DNA from: Nocardiopsis sp. JB363
Lineage (GTDB): Bacteria > Actinomycetota > Actinomycetes > Streptosporangiales > Streptosporangiaceae
Reading direction: 5' to 3'
NCBI RefSeq assembly: GCF_900143625.1
Contig: NZ_FRFF01000049.1
Span: 1 to 64,000 of the forward strand
Length of the DNA stretch: 64,000 bases
Shown here piece by piece: positions 15,385 through 23,182 of the stretch (position 1 is its first letter; each line of letters begins with the position of its first letter). The position numbers and the translations under genes are program-made. The notes below the pieces were generated by a model. It made no database searches, was not told where the DNA came from, and saw only the letters and a program-made list of their open reading frames with translations.

Positions 15385-18273
15385 TCAGAGCAGTCCCAGT
15401 TCCCGGCCCTTGGCGGCGGCAGCGGTGCGGTTGTCCGCCTCCAGCTTGGCCATCAGGTTGGTCAGGTGAACGCTCACCGTCTTGGCGGAGATGAACAGCG
15501 CCTCGCCCACTTCTCGATTGGACAGCCCCTTCGCGACCTCGACCAGGACCTCCAGTTCCCGAGGGGTGAGTCCGGCAGGCAGGGGCTCCCTGGTCGGTGC
15601 GGCCGCGGCCAGCGCCGCCCGCATGCGTTCGGCCTCCCGTCGCAGCACCAGACCGATCCCCGGCCCGAGGTGGGACTCGTAGCGTTCCAACAGTGCGCGG
15701 GCCCGGTCGATGTCGTCCAGGTCCAGGGCCGCGTGGAAGGCGCCCAGCAGGCTCCGCAACAGTACGAGCCGGTAGCCGGCCTCCTCACAGACCCGAGCCG
15801 CCTCGGTCAGGTGCTCCAGTGCTCTCGCCGGGTCCTCGGCAAGGAAGCCCTCGATCATCCGGTGCCCCAGCCGCCCCAACGCCGAGACGTGGCCATGGTC
15901 GTGTTCCAGGTGGTGGCGCAGGTGCCCGCTGAGGACGTCGACCCACCGCCGCGCCTCGGCGTCGTCGATCATCCTCAGCCGGAACACCAGCTCCCCGACC
16001 ACGGTGAGCCCGTAGTAGGGGTAGCGCCCGGGGGTCAACAACCCGACGTCCGCGTGGGCCCGCTCGACCGTTCGGGCGGCCTCGATCGGCTCACCCCGGC
16101 GCATCGATAGGTAGAGCCGGGCGTAGTGGTGGTTGAGGTACTCCATCGGGGAACTGGTCTCTGGGGGCATGACCCGGATGAACGCGGCCAGCGACTCCTC
16201 GGCCCGATCCCAACGTCCCTGGAAGGTGTGGAACAGGGCCGTCAGGTTCAGCCGGTAGGCCTCGTTCCTCGACCGGCCGTGGGGCAGCCGCGTGAGCAGT
16301 TCCTCGGCCTCGTCCAGCCGGCCCATGTCGTTGAGCAGGGCCGCCATCGCCGTCGCGCAGCCGACCCCCTGGCCACGGGAGACACCCAGTTCGGCGCAGC
16401 GACGCCACCCGCGTTCGGCCGCCCGATAGGCCTCCTCCAACCGCAGGTCCTGATCCAGGTGAGCGGCGAGGTTGCGCCAGGCGCGCACCTCCATCCTGAC
16501 CTGGCCGGTGCCTCGGGCGACGTCGATGGCCCGGTGCAGCAGGGCGGTGACCGACTCCCCGGGCCGCCGGGCCCCGGTGGGGTCCTCCGCCAAGCCCTCG
16601 ATCTCCCCGATCAGGTTGGCCAGGGTCATCAGGGCGTCGACCTCGGTGACCCGGTCCCCCGCCCTCTGCGCGGAGTCGAGCGCGACCCGGGCGGCCCGCT
16701 CGGCCTCCTCATCGAGACCCAGCCGCATGAGGACGGTGGCGGAGGTGGCGTCCAACCCGGGGCGCCGGCGGTGATCACGGGGCAGGTACCGGGCGGCGGC
16801 CCTCAGATCGTCCAAGGCGTCGGCGCGACCCAGGTCGCTGCGGGCCCGGCCGCGTGCCATGAGCAGTTCGCCGGTGAGCCCGGGGTGGACGACCGGGTCG
16901 GTGACTCCCAGCCCTGCGGTGGCGTGCGCGACCGCGCGTCGGGTTTCGCCGTGGACGTGCGCGGCCTGGCAGGCGCGGAACAGGACCTCACCGTGCGGGA
17001 GACCGAGCCGGTCGGCGGCGTCGGGCACCGACTCCCACAGCTCCAGCACCTTCTCCAGCAGGTCGAGCCGTTCGGGGTGGGCGGCGGTGGCGGCGGCGTA
17101 TTCGGCGGCGGTCCAAGCCGCGGAGAGCGCCCGGGGGTGGTCGTGGACGGCGTGGGCGTGCCGGGCCAGCTGTCCCGCGAGCTCACCCTCCGACGCGCCG
17201 GGGACCCCCTGTTCGAGGACCTCCGCGTGCCGGCGGTGGGCGCGCACGCGTTCCCCGGGCAGCAGGTCGGCGTAGACGGCCTCGGCGAGCAGCGCGTGCC
17301 GGAACACGTAGCCGTCGTCGGTGGCGCGTAGGACCCGGGCGTCGATGGCCGGGCGCAGGGCGGTGTCCAGTTCCATCTCGGTGATCCCGGCACCGGCCGC
17401 GGCCCCCGCGAGGACGGTGTGGTCCACCCGGTCACCGGCGGCGGAGACCAGTCCGAGGACGGCGCGGGTGGTCTCGGGCAGGGGTTCCACGGCGCGCAGC
17501 AGGAGCTCGCGGGGCCCCTCGGGCAGGGCGGTGTCGGAGTCGGGTGCGGTGAGCAGGGACTCGACGAACAGGGGGTTGCCGCCGCTGCGCGCGTGCAGGA
17601 GGTCGGGGTCGGTGCGGTGGCCCAGTGCGGCGGCCTGTGCGGCGACCTCCTCGACGCTGAGCGGGGCCAGGTCCAGCCGGGACACCCCGGGCAGGCGCTG
17701 GAGTTCGGGCAGCAGGCGACTCAGCGGGTGGGTGCGGTGCAGGTCGTCGGTGCGCACGCTCACCAGCAGATGGACGGGGGCCGAAGCCAGGTTGCGCAGC
17801 AGGAAGACCAGCAGGTCGCGGGTGGAGGCGTCGGCCCAGTGCAGGTCCTCCACCACCACGGTCAGCCCGTCGGGGCGGGCGCGTTCCTCCAGGAAGGTCA
17901 GGGTGGACTCGAAGAGACGGCCCCGGCTCTCCTCGGTGGTCTCGGGGACCGGGCCCAGCCCGGGGACCAGCCGGGCCAGCTCCCCTCCTTCGGCGGTGCC
18001 GGGTCCACCGGAGCGGACCAGGTGGCGCAGGACGGTGGTGAAGGGCGCGTAGGCGATGCCCTCGGTACCCAGCTCCAGGCAGCCGCCCACGGCGGAACGC
18101 GCCAGTGGGGTGCGACTCAGGTGTTCGGTGAGCAGCCGGGTCTTGCCGATCCCCGCGTCGGCGCACACCAGGGTGATGCGTGGATGCCCCGCCGCCACCG
18201 CGCGGGCCTCGTCGAGGAGACGGTCCAGTTGGGGTCGGCGACCGACGAACTCGGCGGGTTCGGTGGGGGGCAT
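15385..18273 (-). CDS. LAL-D: large ATP-binding LuxR-family transcriptional regulator
   Basis: This 962-residue member of the C/D/E subgroup has FVGR at residue 9, Walker B LTVVVEDLHWADASTRD, a helical repeat middle, and a C-terminal HTH (LTPRELEVLVEVAKGLSNREVG, ISAKTVSVHLTNLMAKL). Its P-loop reads ADAGIGKTR, with Ala where the first P-loop Gly is found in LAL-A, -B, -C and -E (G.AG.GK). Ala is tolerated in some P-loops, so loss of ATP binding is not implied. The ATG at 18273 lies 7 nt after CATACT. LAL-E stops only 17 nt upstream, so read-through from LAL-E plus its own leaderless promoter are both possible. Confidence 0.93.
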   Translation of the reverse strand: MPPTEPAEFVGRRPQLDRLLDEARAVAAGHPRITLVCADAGIGKTRLLTEHLSRTPLARSAVGGCLELGTEGIAYAPFTTVLRHLVRSGGPGTAEGGELARLVPGLGPVPETTEESRGRLFESTLTFLEERARPDGLTVVVEDLHWADASTRDLLVFLLRNLASAPVHLLVSVRTDDLHRTHPLSRLLPELQRLPGVSRLDLAPLSVEEVAAQAAALGHRTDPDLLHARSGGNPLFVESLLTAPDSDTALPEGPRELLLRAVEPLPETTRAVLGLVSAAGDRVDHTVLAGAAAGAGITEMELDTALRPAIDARVLRATDDGYVFRHALLAEAVYADLLPGERVRAHRRHAEVLEQGVPGASEGELAGQLARHAHAVHDHPRALSAAWTAAEYAAATAAHPERLDLLEKVLELWESVPDAADRLGLPHGEVLFRACQAAHVHGETRRAVAHATAGLGVTDPVVHPGLTGELLMARGRARSDLGRADALDDLRAAARYLPRDHRRRPGLDATSATVLMRLGLDEEAERAARVALDSAQRAGDRVTEVDALMTLANLIGEIEGLAEDPTGARRPGESVTALLHRAIDVARGTGQVRMEVRAWRNLAAHLDQDLRLEEAYRAAERGWRRCAELGVSRGQGVGCATAMAALLNDMGRLDEAEELLTRLPHGRSRNEAYRLNLTALFHTFQGRWDRAEESLAAFIRVMPPETSSPMEYLNHHYARLYLSMRRGEPIEAARTVERAHADVGLLTPGRYPYYGLTVVGELVFRLRMIDDAEARRWVDVLSGHLRHHLEHDHGHVSALGRLGHRMIEGFLAEDPARALEHLTEAARVCEEAGYRLVLLRSLLGAFHAALDLDDIDRARALLERYESHLGPGIGLVLRREAERMRAALAAAAPTREPLPAGLTPRELEVLVEVAKGLSNREVGEALFISAKTVSVHLTNLMAKLEADNRTAAAAKGRELGLL

Positions 18274-18280
18274 GGGCCCC

Positions 18281-18286
18281 AGTATG
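18281..18286 (-). promoter_or_regulatory. -10 hexamer CATACT of LAL-D, leaderless start
   Basis: CATACT, 7 nt (GGGGCCC), then the ATG at 18273, all within the 17-nt gap behind the LAL-E stop codon. Confidence 0.6.
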
Positions 18287-18290
18287 CCGT

Positions 18291-21257
18291 TCAGAACAGG
18301 CCCAGTTCCCGGCCCTTTGCGGCGGCAGCGGTGCGGTTGCGCACCTCCAGCTTGGTCATCAGGTTGGTGACGTGCACGCTCACGGTCTTGGCGGAGATGA
18401 ACAGGGTCAGACCGACCTCCCGGTTACTGGAGCCCTTGGCGACCTCGGCCAGGACCTCCAGTTCACGCCGGGTCAGACCCATCGGGAGGGTGGTCCGGGC
18501 CGGGCTGGAACCACCGGTGAGGGCGGCGGGTTCGGACGCCGCCCCGGTGGCCGGGTGTTCGCCCGGCCCGGGCAGGGCGTGGCGGGCGCGCAGGCGTAGC
18601 GACTCACGTTCGAACAGGACCATCCCGTGTTCGACCGCGAGGCCGTGCAGGAGGTCCACGTGCCGGATCGCGGCGGCCCGGTCCTCGGCCCGCAGGGCGG
18701 CGCGGACGGCGCCCAGGTGGTACTCGGCGGTGGAGACGACCAGACCCGTGGGGCCGAGTTCGGTCAGGGCTCGTTCGAACAGGCTCAGGGACGCGACGGG
18801 ATCACGGCTGCGCCATGCGCGCGCGGCCAGGTCGGCGGCCGGGGCGTCGGAGCGCACCGCGTCGGGTGGCAGGGCGTCCAGGGACTCCTCGATCCGCAGG
18901 GCCAGCCGCTTGGATTCCTCTTCGGGTTCCTCGGAGAGCAGGGCGGCGACGGCTGCGTGCCAGGGCAGGATGGAACGGTAGAGGCCGTGGGTGTTGGAGA
19001 GGGCCCCGCGCTCGCCGAGGGCCTTGGTGAGCATGGCCAGGGAGATCCGCCCGGCGTCCTCCAAGCGCCCCTCGTGCAGGGCGAGCTGTTGCAGGACCAT
19101 GTGCACCGGCAGGTGTTCCAGCGGGGAGCTGTCGCGTTCGGGCAGCAGACGGCGGAAGTGGTCGGTGGCGGTGCGCACGGCGTCCGGGCGCCAGCGGTAC
19201 AGGTCCAGGTGCATGCGTAGGACGAGGGCGCGGGCCCGGGTGATCGAGGTGTCATCGATCCCGTCCAAGAGGGCTTCGGCCTCATCGAATCGGCCCTGGT
19301 TGAAGCGGGTGACGGCCAGCCCGTAGACGAAGACGCCGCCCTTGGTGCGGGTCAGACCCAGTTCCCGGCAGCGACGTAGCCCTTCCAGGGCCACCTCGGC
19401 ACTCGCTTCCAGCCGCCCGTGGTTCTTGAGGACCCCGCCGAGGTTGGTGAGCCCGCGGATCTCGGCCTGAACGTCCCCGACCTCTCGGGCGATGCGGATG
19501 CCGTTGCCGAGTACGGGCAGCCCGCTGCCGTTCTCCTTGTCCTCCAGCAGGGAACCCAGGGTGATGAGCGCGTCGGCCTCGCTGCGCCGGTCGCCCAACT
19601 CACGGGCCAGGTACAGGGCCCGGCGGGCACCGCCCTCGGCGTGCTGATGGTGGCCGCGTATCAGCAGAGTCGCGGAGAAGGTCGCGATGACCGCGGCGCT
19701 CTCGGGGTGGCCCTTTGGCAACAGGACACTGGCCTCGCCCAAGTCCTCCAGCGCACCGTCCAGACCCATCTCCTTGAGGGCGAGGGCGCGAGCGTGGCGC
19801 AGGAGGGCGATCCGTTCGGCCTCGGCCGGTGGATCGCCGAGGTCGACGTGCAGGGCGGTGGCCCCGAGTTCGGCCAGACCGTCGTCGGCGTAGCCGATGG
19901 CCCGGCGGACCGAACCGGCGACCAGGCACACCTGGGCGGCGCGGACCAGGACGTCCACGCGTTGCAGTCCGGTGCGTTCGGCGGCGTCGGGGACCTGCTC
20001 CCACAACTCCACGACCCGTTCGATCAGGGCCAACTGTTCCGGGTAGGCGTCGACGGCGGCGACCTGGTCGGCGGCGCTCCAGGCGGCCTCCAGGGCCAGG
20101 GGCTGATCGTGCGCGGCGTGGGCGTGGTGGGCGAGTTGGACCGCCTGTTCGCGCTCGGACATGCGGGGCACACCGCGCTGGAGCGCCTCGGCGTAGCGGC
20201 GGTGGGCGCGCACGCGTTCGCCGGGCAGCAGGTCGGTGTACACGGCCTCGGCGAGCAGGGCGTGCCGGAACACGTAGCCATCGCGGGTGGTGCGCATGAC
20301 GCGGGCGTCGATGGCCGGTCGCAGCGCGTCCTCCAGCTCCTCCTCGGTGGTCCCGGCGCGTCGGGCGGCGGCGGCCAGCAGGGTGTGCGGGACCCGGCTC
20401 CCGGCGGTGGCGGCCAGGCCGAGGACACGTCGGGTGGGTCCGGGAAGGGGTTCGACCGAGGCCAGGAGCAGGTCGCGGGGACCCTCGGGAAGCACCGCCC
20501 CGGCGGGGTCGTGACCGTTCAGCAGGGACTCGACGAACAAGGGGTTGCCGCCGCTGCGTTCCCAGAGCAGGTCCAGGTCGGCGGGGTCGAGGCCGGCACC
20601 GCGCAGCGCGGTGGCCTGTTCGTCGACCTCCGCACGGGAGAGCGGTTCCACGTCCAGACGGGACACCCCGGGCGAACGCTGTAGCTCGGGCAGCAGCCGG
20701 CGCAGCGGGTGGGCGCGGTGCAGGTCGTCCGTGCGCACGCTCACCAGCAGGTGGACGGAGGTCGGTCCGAGGTTGCGCAGCAGGAAGAGCAGCAGGTCGC
20801 GGGTGGAGGCGTCGGCCCAGTGCAGGTCTTCCAGGACCAACGTGAGCCCGTCGGGGCGGGCGCGTTCCTCCAGGAACGTCAGGACCGACTCGAACAGGCG
20901 GGCCCGGCTCTCGTCCGTGCCGCCGCCCGCTCCTCCGAGTTCGGGGAGCAACCGACCGAGGTCGACGGCCTGGTCGGTGGTGGGTCCGCCCGAACGCAGG
21001 AGTTCGCGCAGCAGGGCGGTGAAGGGGGCGAAGGGGAGGCCGTCGGAGCCGACTTCGAGACAGCCGCCGACGGCGACGCGGGCCTCCGGGAGGCCGCGCA
21101 GGTGTTCCTCCAGCAGTCGGGTCTTGCCGACCCCGGCCTCGCCGCAGACCAGGACGGTGCGGGCGCCTTCCCTCCGGGTTCGACGCCCGTCCGCGGTCAG
21201 GGTGGACAGCTGGGCTCGGCGCCCGACGAACACGGTGGAGGGATCGCGAAGCCGCAT
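18291..21257 (-). CDS. LAL-E: large ATP-binding LuxR-family transcriptional regulator
   Basis: The product has 988 residues. It has FVGR near residue 10, Walker A CGEAGVGKTR near residues 37-46, Walker B LTLVLEDLHWADASTRD, a long TPR-like region and a C-terminal HTH (LTRRELEVLAEVAKGSSNREVG, ISAKTVSVHVTNLMTKL). The frame is open upstream to 21470, but that extension overlaps hmp and has no conserved content. The ATG at 21257 starts MRLRDPSTVFVGRR like its paralogues and follows CATACT by 7 nt, so 21257 is chosen. It is first of the minus-strand D/E tandem, with hmp upstream in the same direction. Confidence 0.92.
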   Translation of the reverse strand: MRLRDPSTVFVGRRAQLSTLTADGRRTRREGARTVLVCGEAGVGKTRLLEEHLRGLPEARVAVGGCLEVGSDGLPFAPFTALLRELLRSGGPTTDQAVDLGRLLPELGGAGGGTDESRARLFESVLTFLEERARPDGLTLVLEDLHWADASTRDLLLFLLRNLGPTSVHLLVSVRTDDLHRAHPLRRLLPELQRSPGVSRLDVEPLSRAEVDEQATALRGAGLDPADLDLLWERSGGNPLFVESLLNGHDPAGAVLPEGPRDLLLASVEPLPGPTRRVLGLAATAGSRVPHTLLAAAARRAGTTEEELEDALRPAIDARVMRTTRDGYVFRHALLAEAVYTDLLPGERVRAHRRYAEALQRGVPRMSEREQAVQLAHHAHAAHDQPLALEAAWSAADQVAAVDAYPEQLALIERVVELWEQVPDAAERTGLQRVDVLVRAAQVCLVAGSVRRAIGYADDGLAELGATALHVDLGDPPAEAERIALLRHARALALKEMGLDGALEDLGEASVLLPKGHPESAAVIATFSATLLIRGHHQHAEGGARRALYLARELGDRRSEADALITLGSLLEDKENGSGLPVLGNGIRIAREVGDVQAEIRGLTNLGGVLKNHGRLEASAEVALEGLRRCRELGLTRTKGGVFVYGLAVTRFNQGRFDEAEALLDGIDDTSITRARALVLRMHLDLYRWRPDAVRTATDHFRRLLPERDSSPLEHLPVHMVLQQLALHEGRLEDAGRISLAMLTKALGERGALSNTHGLYRSILPWHAAVAALLSEEPEEESKRLALRIEESLDALPPDAVRSDAPAADLAARAWRSRDPVASLSLFERALTELGPTGLVVSTAEYHLGAVRAALRAEDRAAAIRHVDLLHGLAVEHGMVLFERESLRLRARHALPGPGEHPATGAASEPAALTGGSSPARTTLPMGLTRRELEVLAEVAKGSSNREVGLTLFISAKTVSVHVTNLMTKLEVRNRTAAAAKGRELGLF

Positions 21258-21264
21258 AGCGTCG

Positions 21265-21270
21265 AGTATG
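21265..21270 (-). promoter_or_regulatory. -10 hexamer CATACT of LAL-E, leaderless start
   Basis: CATACT, 7 nt (CGACGCT), then the ATG at 21257. This element decides the start of LAL-E against the longer open frame. Confidence 0.6.
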
Positions 21271-21352
21271 TCCGGTCGACGCCGCCCCCGACACCGTATT
21301 TCGCCCACGGGGCGGGCGCCCGGTCCTGGACGCTCGCCCATCCCCATAGCGG

Positions 21353-22564
21353 TCAGTTCTGGCCGAGCCAGAGGTCGGGACCGAACACCTCGTAGTGCAC
21401 CCGGCGCGCGAGCAGTCCACCGTCCAGCAACCCGGAACGGACCGTGCGCATGAACGGCAGCGGGCCGCACAGGTAGGCCTCGGCCGCCTCGGGGATCTCG
21501 ACCGGGTCCAGGTCCATGGTGCCGGGACGCACCGTGACGTCCGCGCTCTCGCCCGCGTCGGTGTGGTCCTGCTCGTACCAGACGTGGGCGGTGGCGCCGG
21601 GCAGCCGCTCGATCAGCTCGTTGAGCTCTTCGCGGTGGGCGTGGTCAGCGGGCGTGCGGTCGGCGTGCAGGACGATCACTCGGCGGGTGCTGCCGTGTTC
21701 GTCCAGGTGCCGGAGCATGGCCGCGATGGGGGTGCAGCCGATACCGGCCGACACCAGGACCAAGGGGTGGTCGCCGTCGGAGAGGGTGACGTCGCCGGCC
21801 GGGGTGGAGACCATGAGGGTGTCACCGGGGGCCGCGGTGCCGTGCAGGAGGGTGGAGACCTCGCCGGCCGGATGGTACTCCCCCGCGCGCAGGCGCTTGA
21901 CGGTGATCAGCCGCCGGCTGCCGTCCCAACCGGAGACGGAGTACTGGCGGGCCTGGTGGACGCCGTCGGGCATCTGGGCCCGCACGCTCACGTACTGACC
22001 GGGCCGGAAGTCGGGGGCGGGGTCGCCGTCGCCGGGCTCCAGGGTGAGGGTGACCGCGTCGGCGGTCTGCTCGCGGCGTTCGGTCACCTTCCAGGGGCGC
22101 CACACGTCGCGGCCACTGCTGCCGGACTCCAGGTACAGGCGGGCCTCCATGGCGATGAGGGCGCCGGCCATGAGCCAGTACACCTCGTCCCAGGCGGCGA
22201 CGACCTCGGGGGTGGCCGCCTCGTCGAGGACGTGCGCGATGGCGCCGAAGAGGTACTTGTGCACGATCACGTACTGGTCCTCGGTGATGCCGAGGGAGAC
22301 GTGCTTGTGCGCGATGCGGGACAGGAGGGCGTCGGGGCGCTCGTCCGGGTTGTCGAGCAGCATCGTGGCGAAGGCGGCGATCGACCCGGCCAGGGCCTTG
22401 CGCTGTTCACCGCTGGCCTGGTTGCCGCGGTTGAACAGCCCGTCGAGGAGCTCCGGGCGTTCGCCGAGCATCGTGTCGTAGAACCGGGCGGTGATGTCGT
22501 CGAGGGCTCCGGCGACGGCGGGGATCGTGGCGCGGACCGTGGCCGCGGACTCGGTGGAGAGCAC
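21353..22564 (-). CDS. hmp: Flavohemoprotein (nitric oxide dioxygenase)
   Basis: The 403-residue cytosolic enzyme oxidises NO to nitrate using NAD(P)H and O2. The globin domain covers residues 1-145, with distal Tyr in RFYDTML (Y29) and proximal His in AHKHVSLGI (H88). The FAD domain has RPGQYVSV and ARQYSVSG. The NAD domain has LVSAGIGCTPI and ends AYLCGPLPFM. The GTG start has a strong AGGAGG Shine-Dalgarno. A 23-bp NsrR box lies about 40 nt upstream and nsrR is the next gene upstream on the same strand, so NO-induced derepression is expected. Confidence 0.96.
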   Translation of the reverse strand: MLSTESAATVRATIPAVAGALDDITARFYDTMLGERPELLDGLFNRGNQASGEQRKALAGSIAAFATMLLDNPDERPDALLSRIAHKHVSLGITEDQYVIVHKYLFGAIAHVLDEAATPEVVAAWDEVYWLMAGALIAMEARLYLESGSSGRDVWRPWKVTERREQTADAVTLTLEPGDGDPAPDFRPGQYVSVRAQMPDGVHQARQYSVSGWDGSRRLITVKRLRAGEYHPAGEVSTLLHGTAAPGDTLMVSTPAGDVTLSDGDHPLVLVSAGIGCTPIAAMLRHLDEHGSTRRVIVLHADRTPADHAHREELNELIERLPGATAHVWYEQDHTDAGESADVTVRPGTMDLDPVEIPEAAEAYLCGPLPFMRTVRSGLLDGGLLARRVHYEVFGPDLWLGQN

Positions 22565-22578
22565 GCTTCCTCCTGAGT

Positions 22579-22594
22579 CGGGACGTGAGTCCCG
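22579..22594 (-). other. Hairpin in the hmp 5' UTR
   Basis: CGGGAC / GTCCCG is a perfect 6-bp stem with a 4-nt loop. It lies between the NsrR box and the hmp Shine-Dalgarno and could affect message stability or translation. Confidence 0.35.
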
Positions 22595-22602
22595 GCATCG
22601 AT

Positions 22603-22625
22603 AATTGGTATCTAAAATGCATATT
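22603..22625. promoter_or_regulatory. NsrR-binding site upstream of hmp
   Basis: On the minus strand the 23 bp begin AATATGCATTTTAGA and end TACCAATT. They resemble the NsrR sites known in Streptomyces coelicolor at hmpA1, hmpA2 and nsrR, especially in the TACCAATT half. The site lies between hmp and nsrR in an AT-rich pocket. The assignment is supported by the neighbouring nsrR gene. Confidence 0.7.
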
Positions 22626-22690
22626 AAGCGCGCTGATCGGACACCTCACACCGGGGTGGGTTAACGGAAAACGCCAGTTCAGACCGGGTT

Positions 22691-23137
22691 TTAGACCGGG
22701 GAACCGTCCTCGCGGAGCAAAGTGAGCACCTGCCGTGTGGGCGAGCTCACCAACGATTCCACGGTCACTTCGTCCAGGGAGGCGTAGAAGGCCTCACGCG
22801 CCTGCGACAACGCCACGCGCAGTCGACAGGCGGCGCGCAGCGGACAGGGCGGGTCGTCCTCACAACCGGCCAGGTCGCCCGAGCCCTCCAGCTCACGGAC
22901 GATCGCCCCCACCGAGGAACGCCGGCCGGTATCGGTGAGCCGCAGACCGCCGCCGCGTCCGCGTCGGGCCTCGATCAGGCCCATTTCCGACAGGCGCGCC
23001 ACGGCCTTGGCCATGTGCGTGTAGGGCACGTGGAGCATGCCCGCGGCGTCACGCGTGGTGAGGAGTTCACCCTCCCGAGCGACCGCGAGCCGCATGACCA
23101 GGCGCAGGGAGACGTCGGTGAAGACGGTCAGACGCAT
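22691..23137 (-). CDS. nsrR: NO-sensing Rrf2-family repressor NsrR
   Basis: The 148-residue protein begins MRLTVFTDVSLRLVMRLA, with a winged HTH and a C-terminal cluster motif GCEDDPPCPLRAAC. Cys92, Cys98 and Cys104, plus Asp8, match the spacing of the [4Fe-4S] ligands (Asp8, Cys93, Cys99, Cys105) known for S. coelicolor NsrR. NO should destroy the cluster and release hmp repression. An ATG three codons upstream (23146) is possible; MRLT is preferred because it is the conserved family start. It is followed by hmp across an NsrR box and lies about 46 nt behind the MFS gene. Confidence 0.94.
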   Translation of the reverse strand: MRLTVFTDVSLRLVMRLAVAREGELLTTRDAAGMLHVPYTHMAKAVARLSEMGLIEARRGRGGGLRLTDTGRRSSVGAIVRELEGSGDLAGCEDDPPCPLRAACRLRVALSQAREAFYASLDEVTVESLVSSPTRQVLTLLREDGSPV

Positions 23138-23182
23138 GTCGCCCATGGTAGGTCGTGTGCGGTGACCTTGCTCGGATCCGGT

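Noticed and set aside
21258-21470. N-terminal extension of LAL-E
   Set aside because: It would overlap hmp, has no conserved content, and the CATACT-N7-ATG element places the start at 21257.
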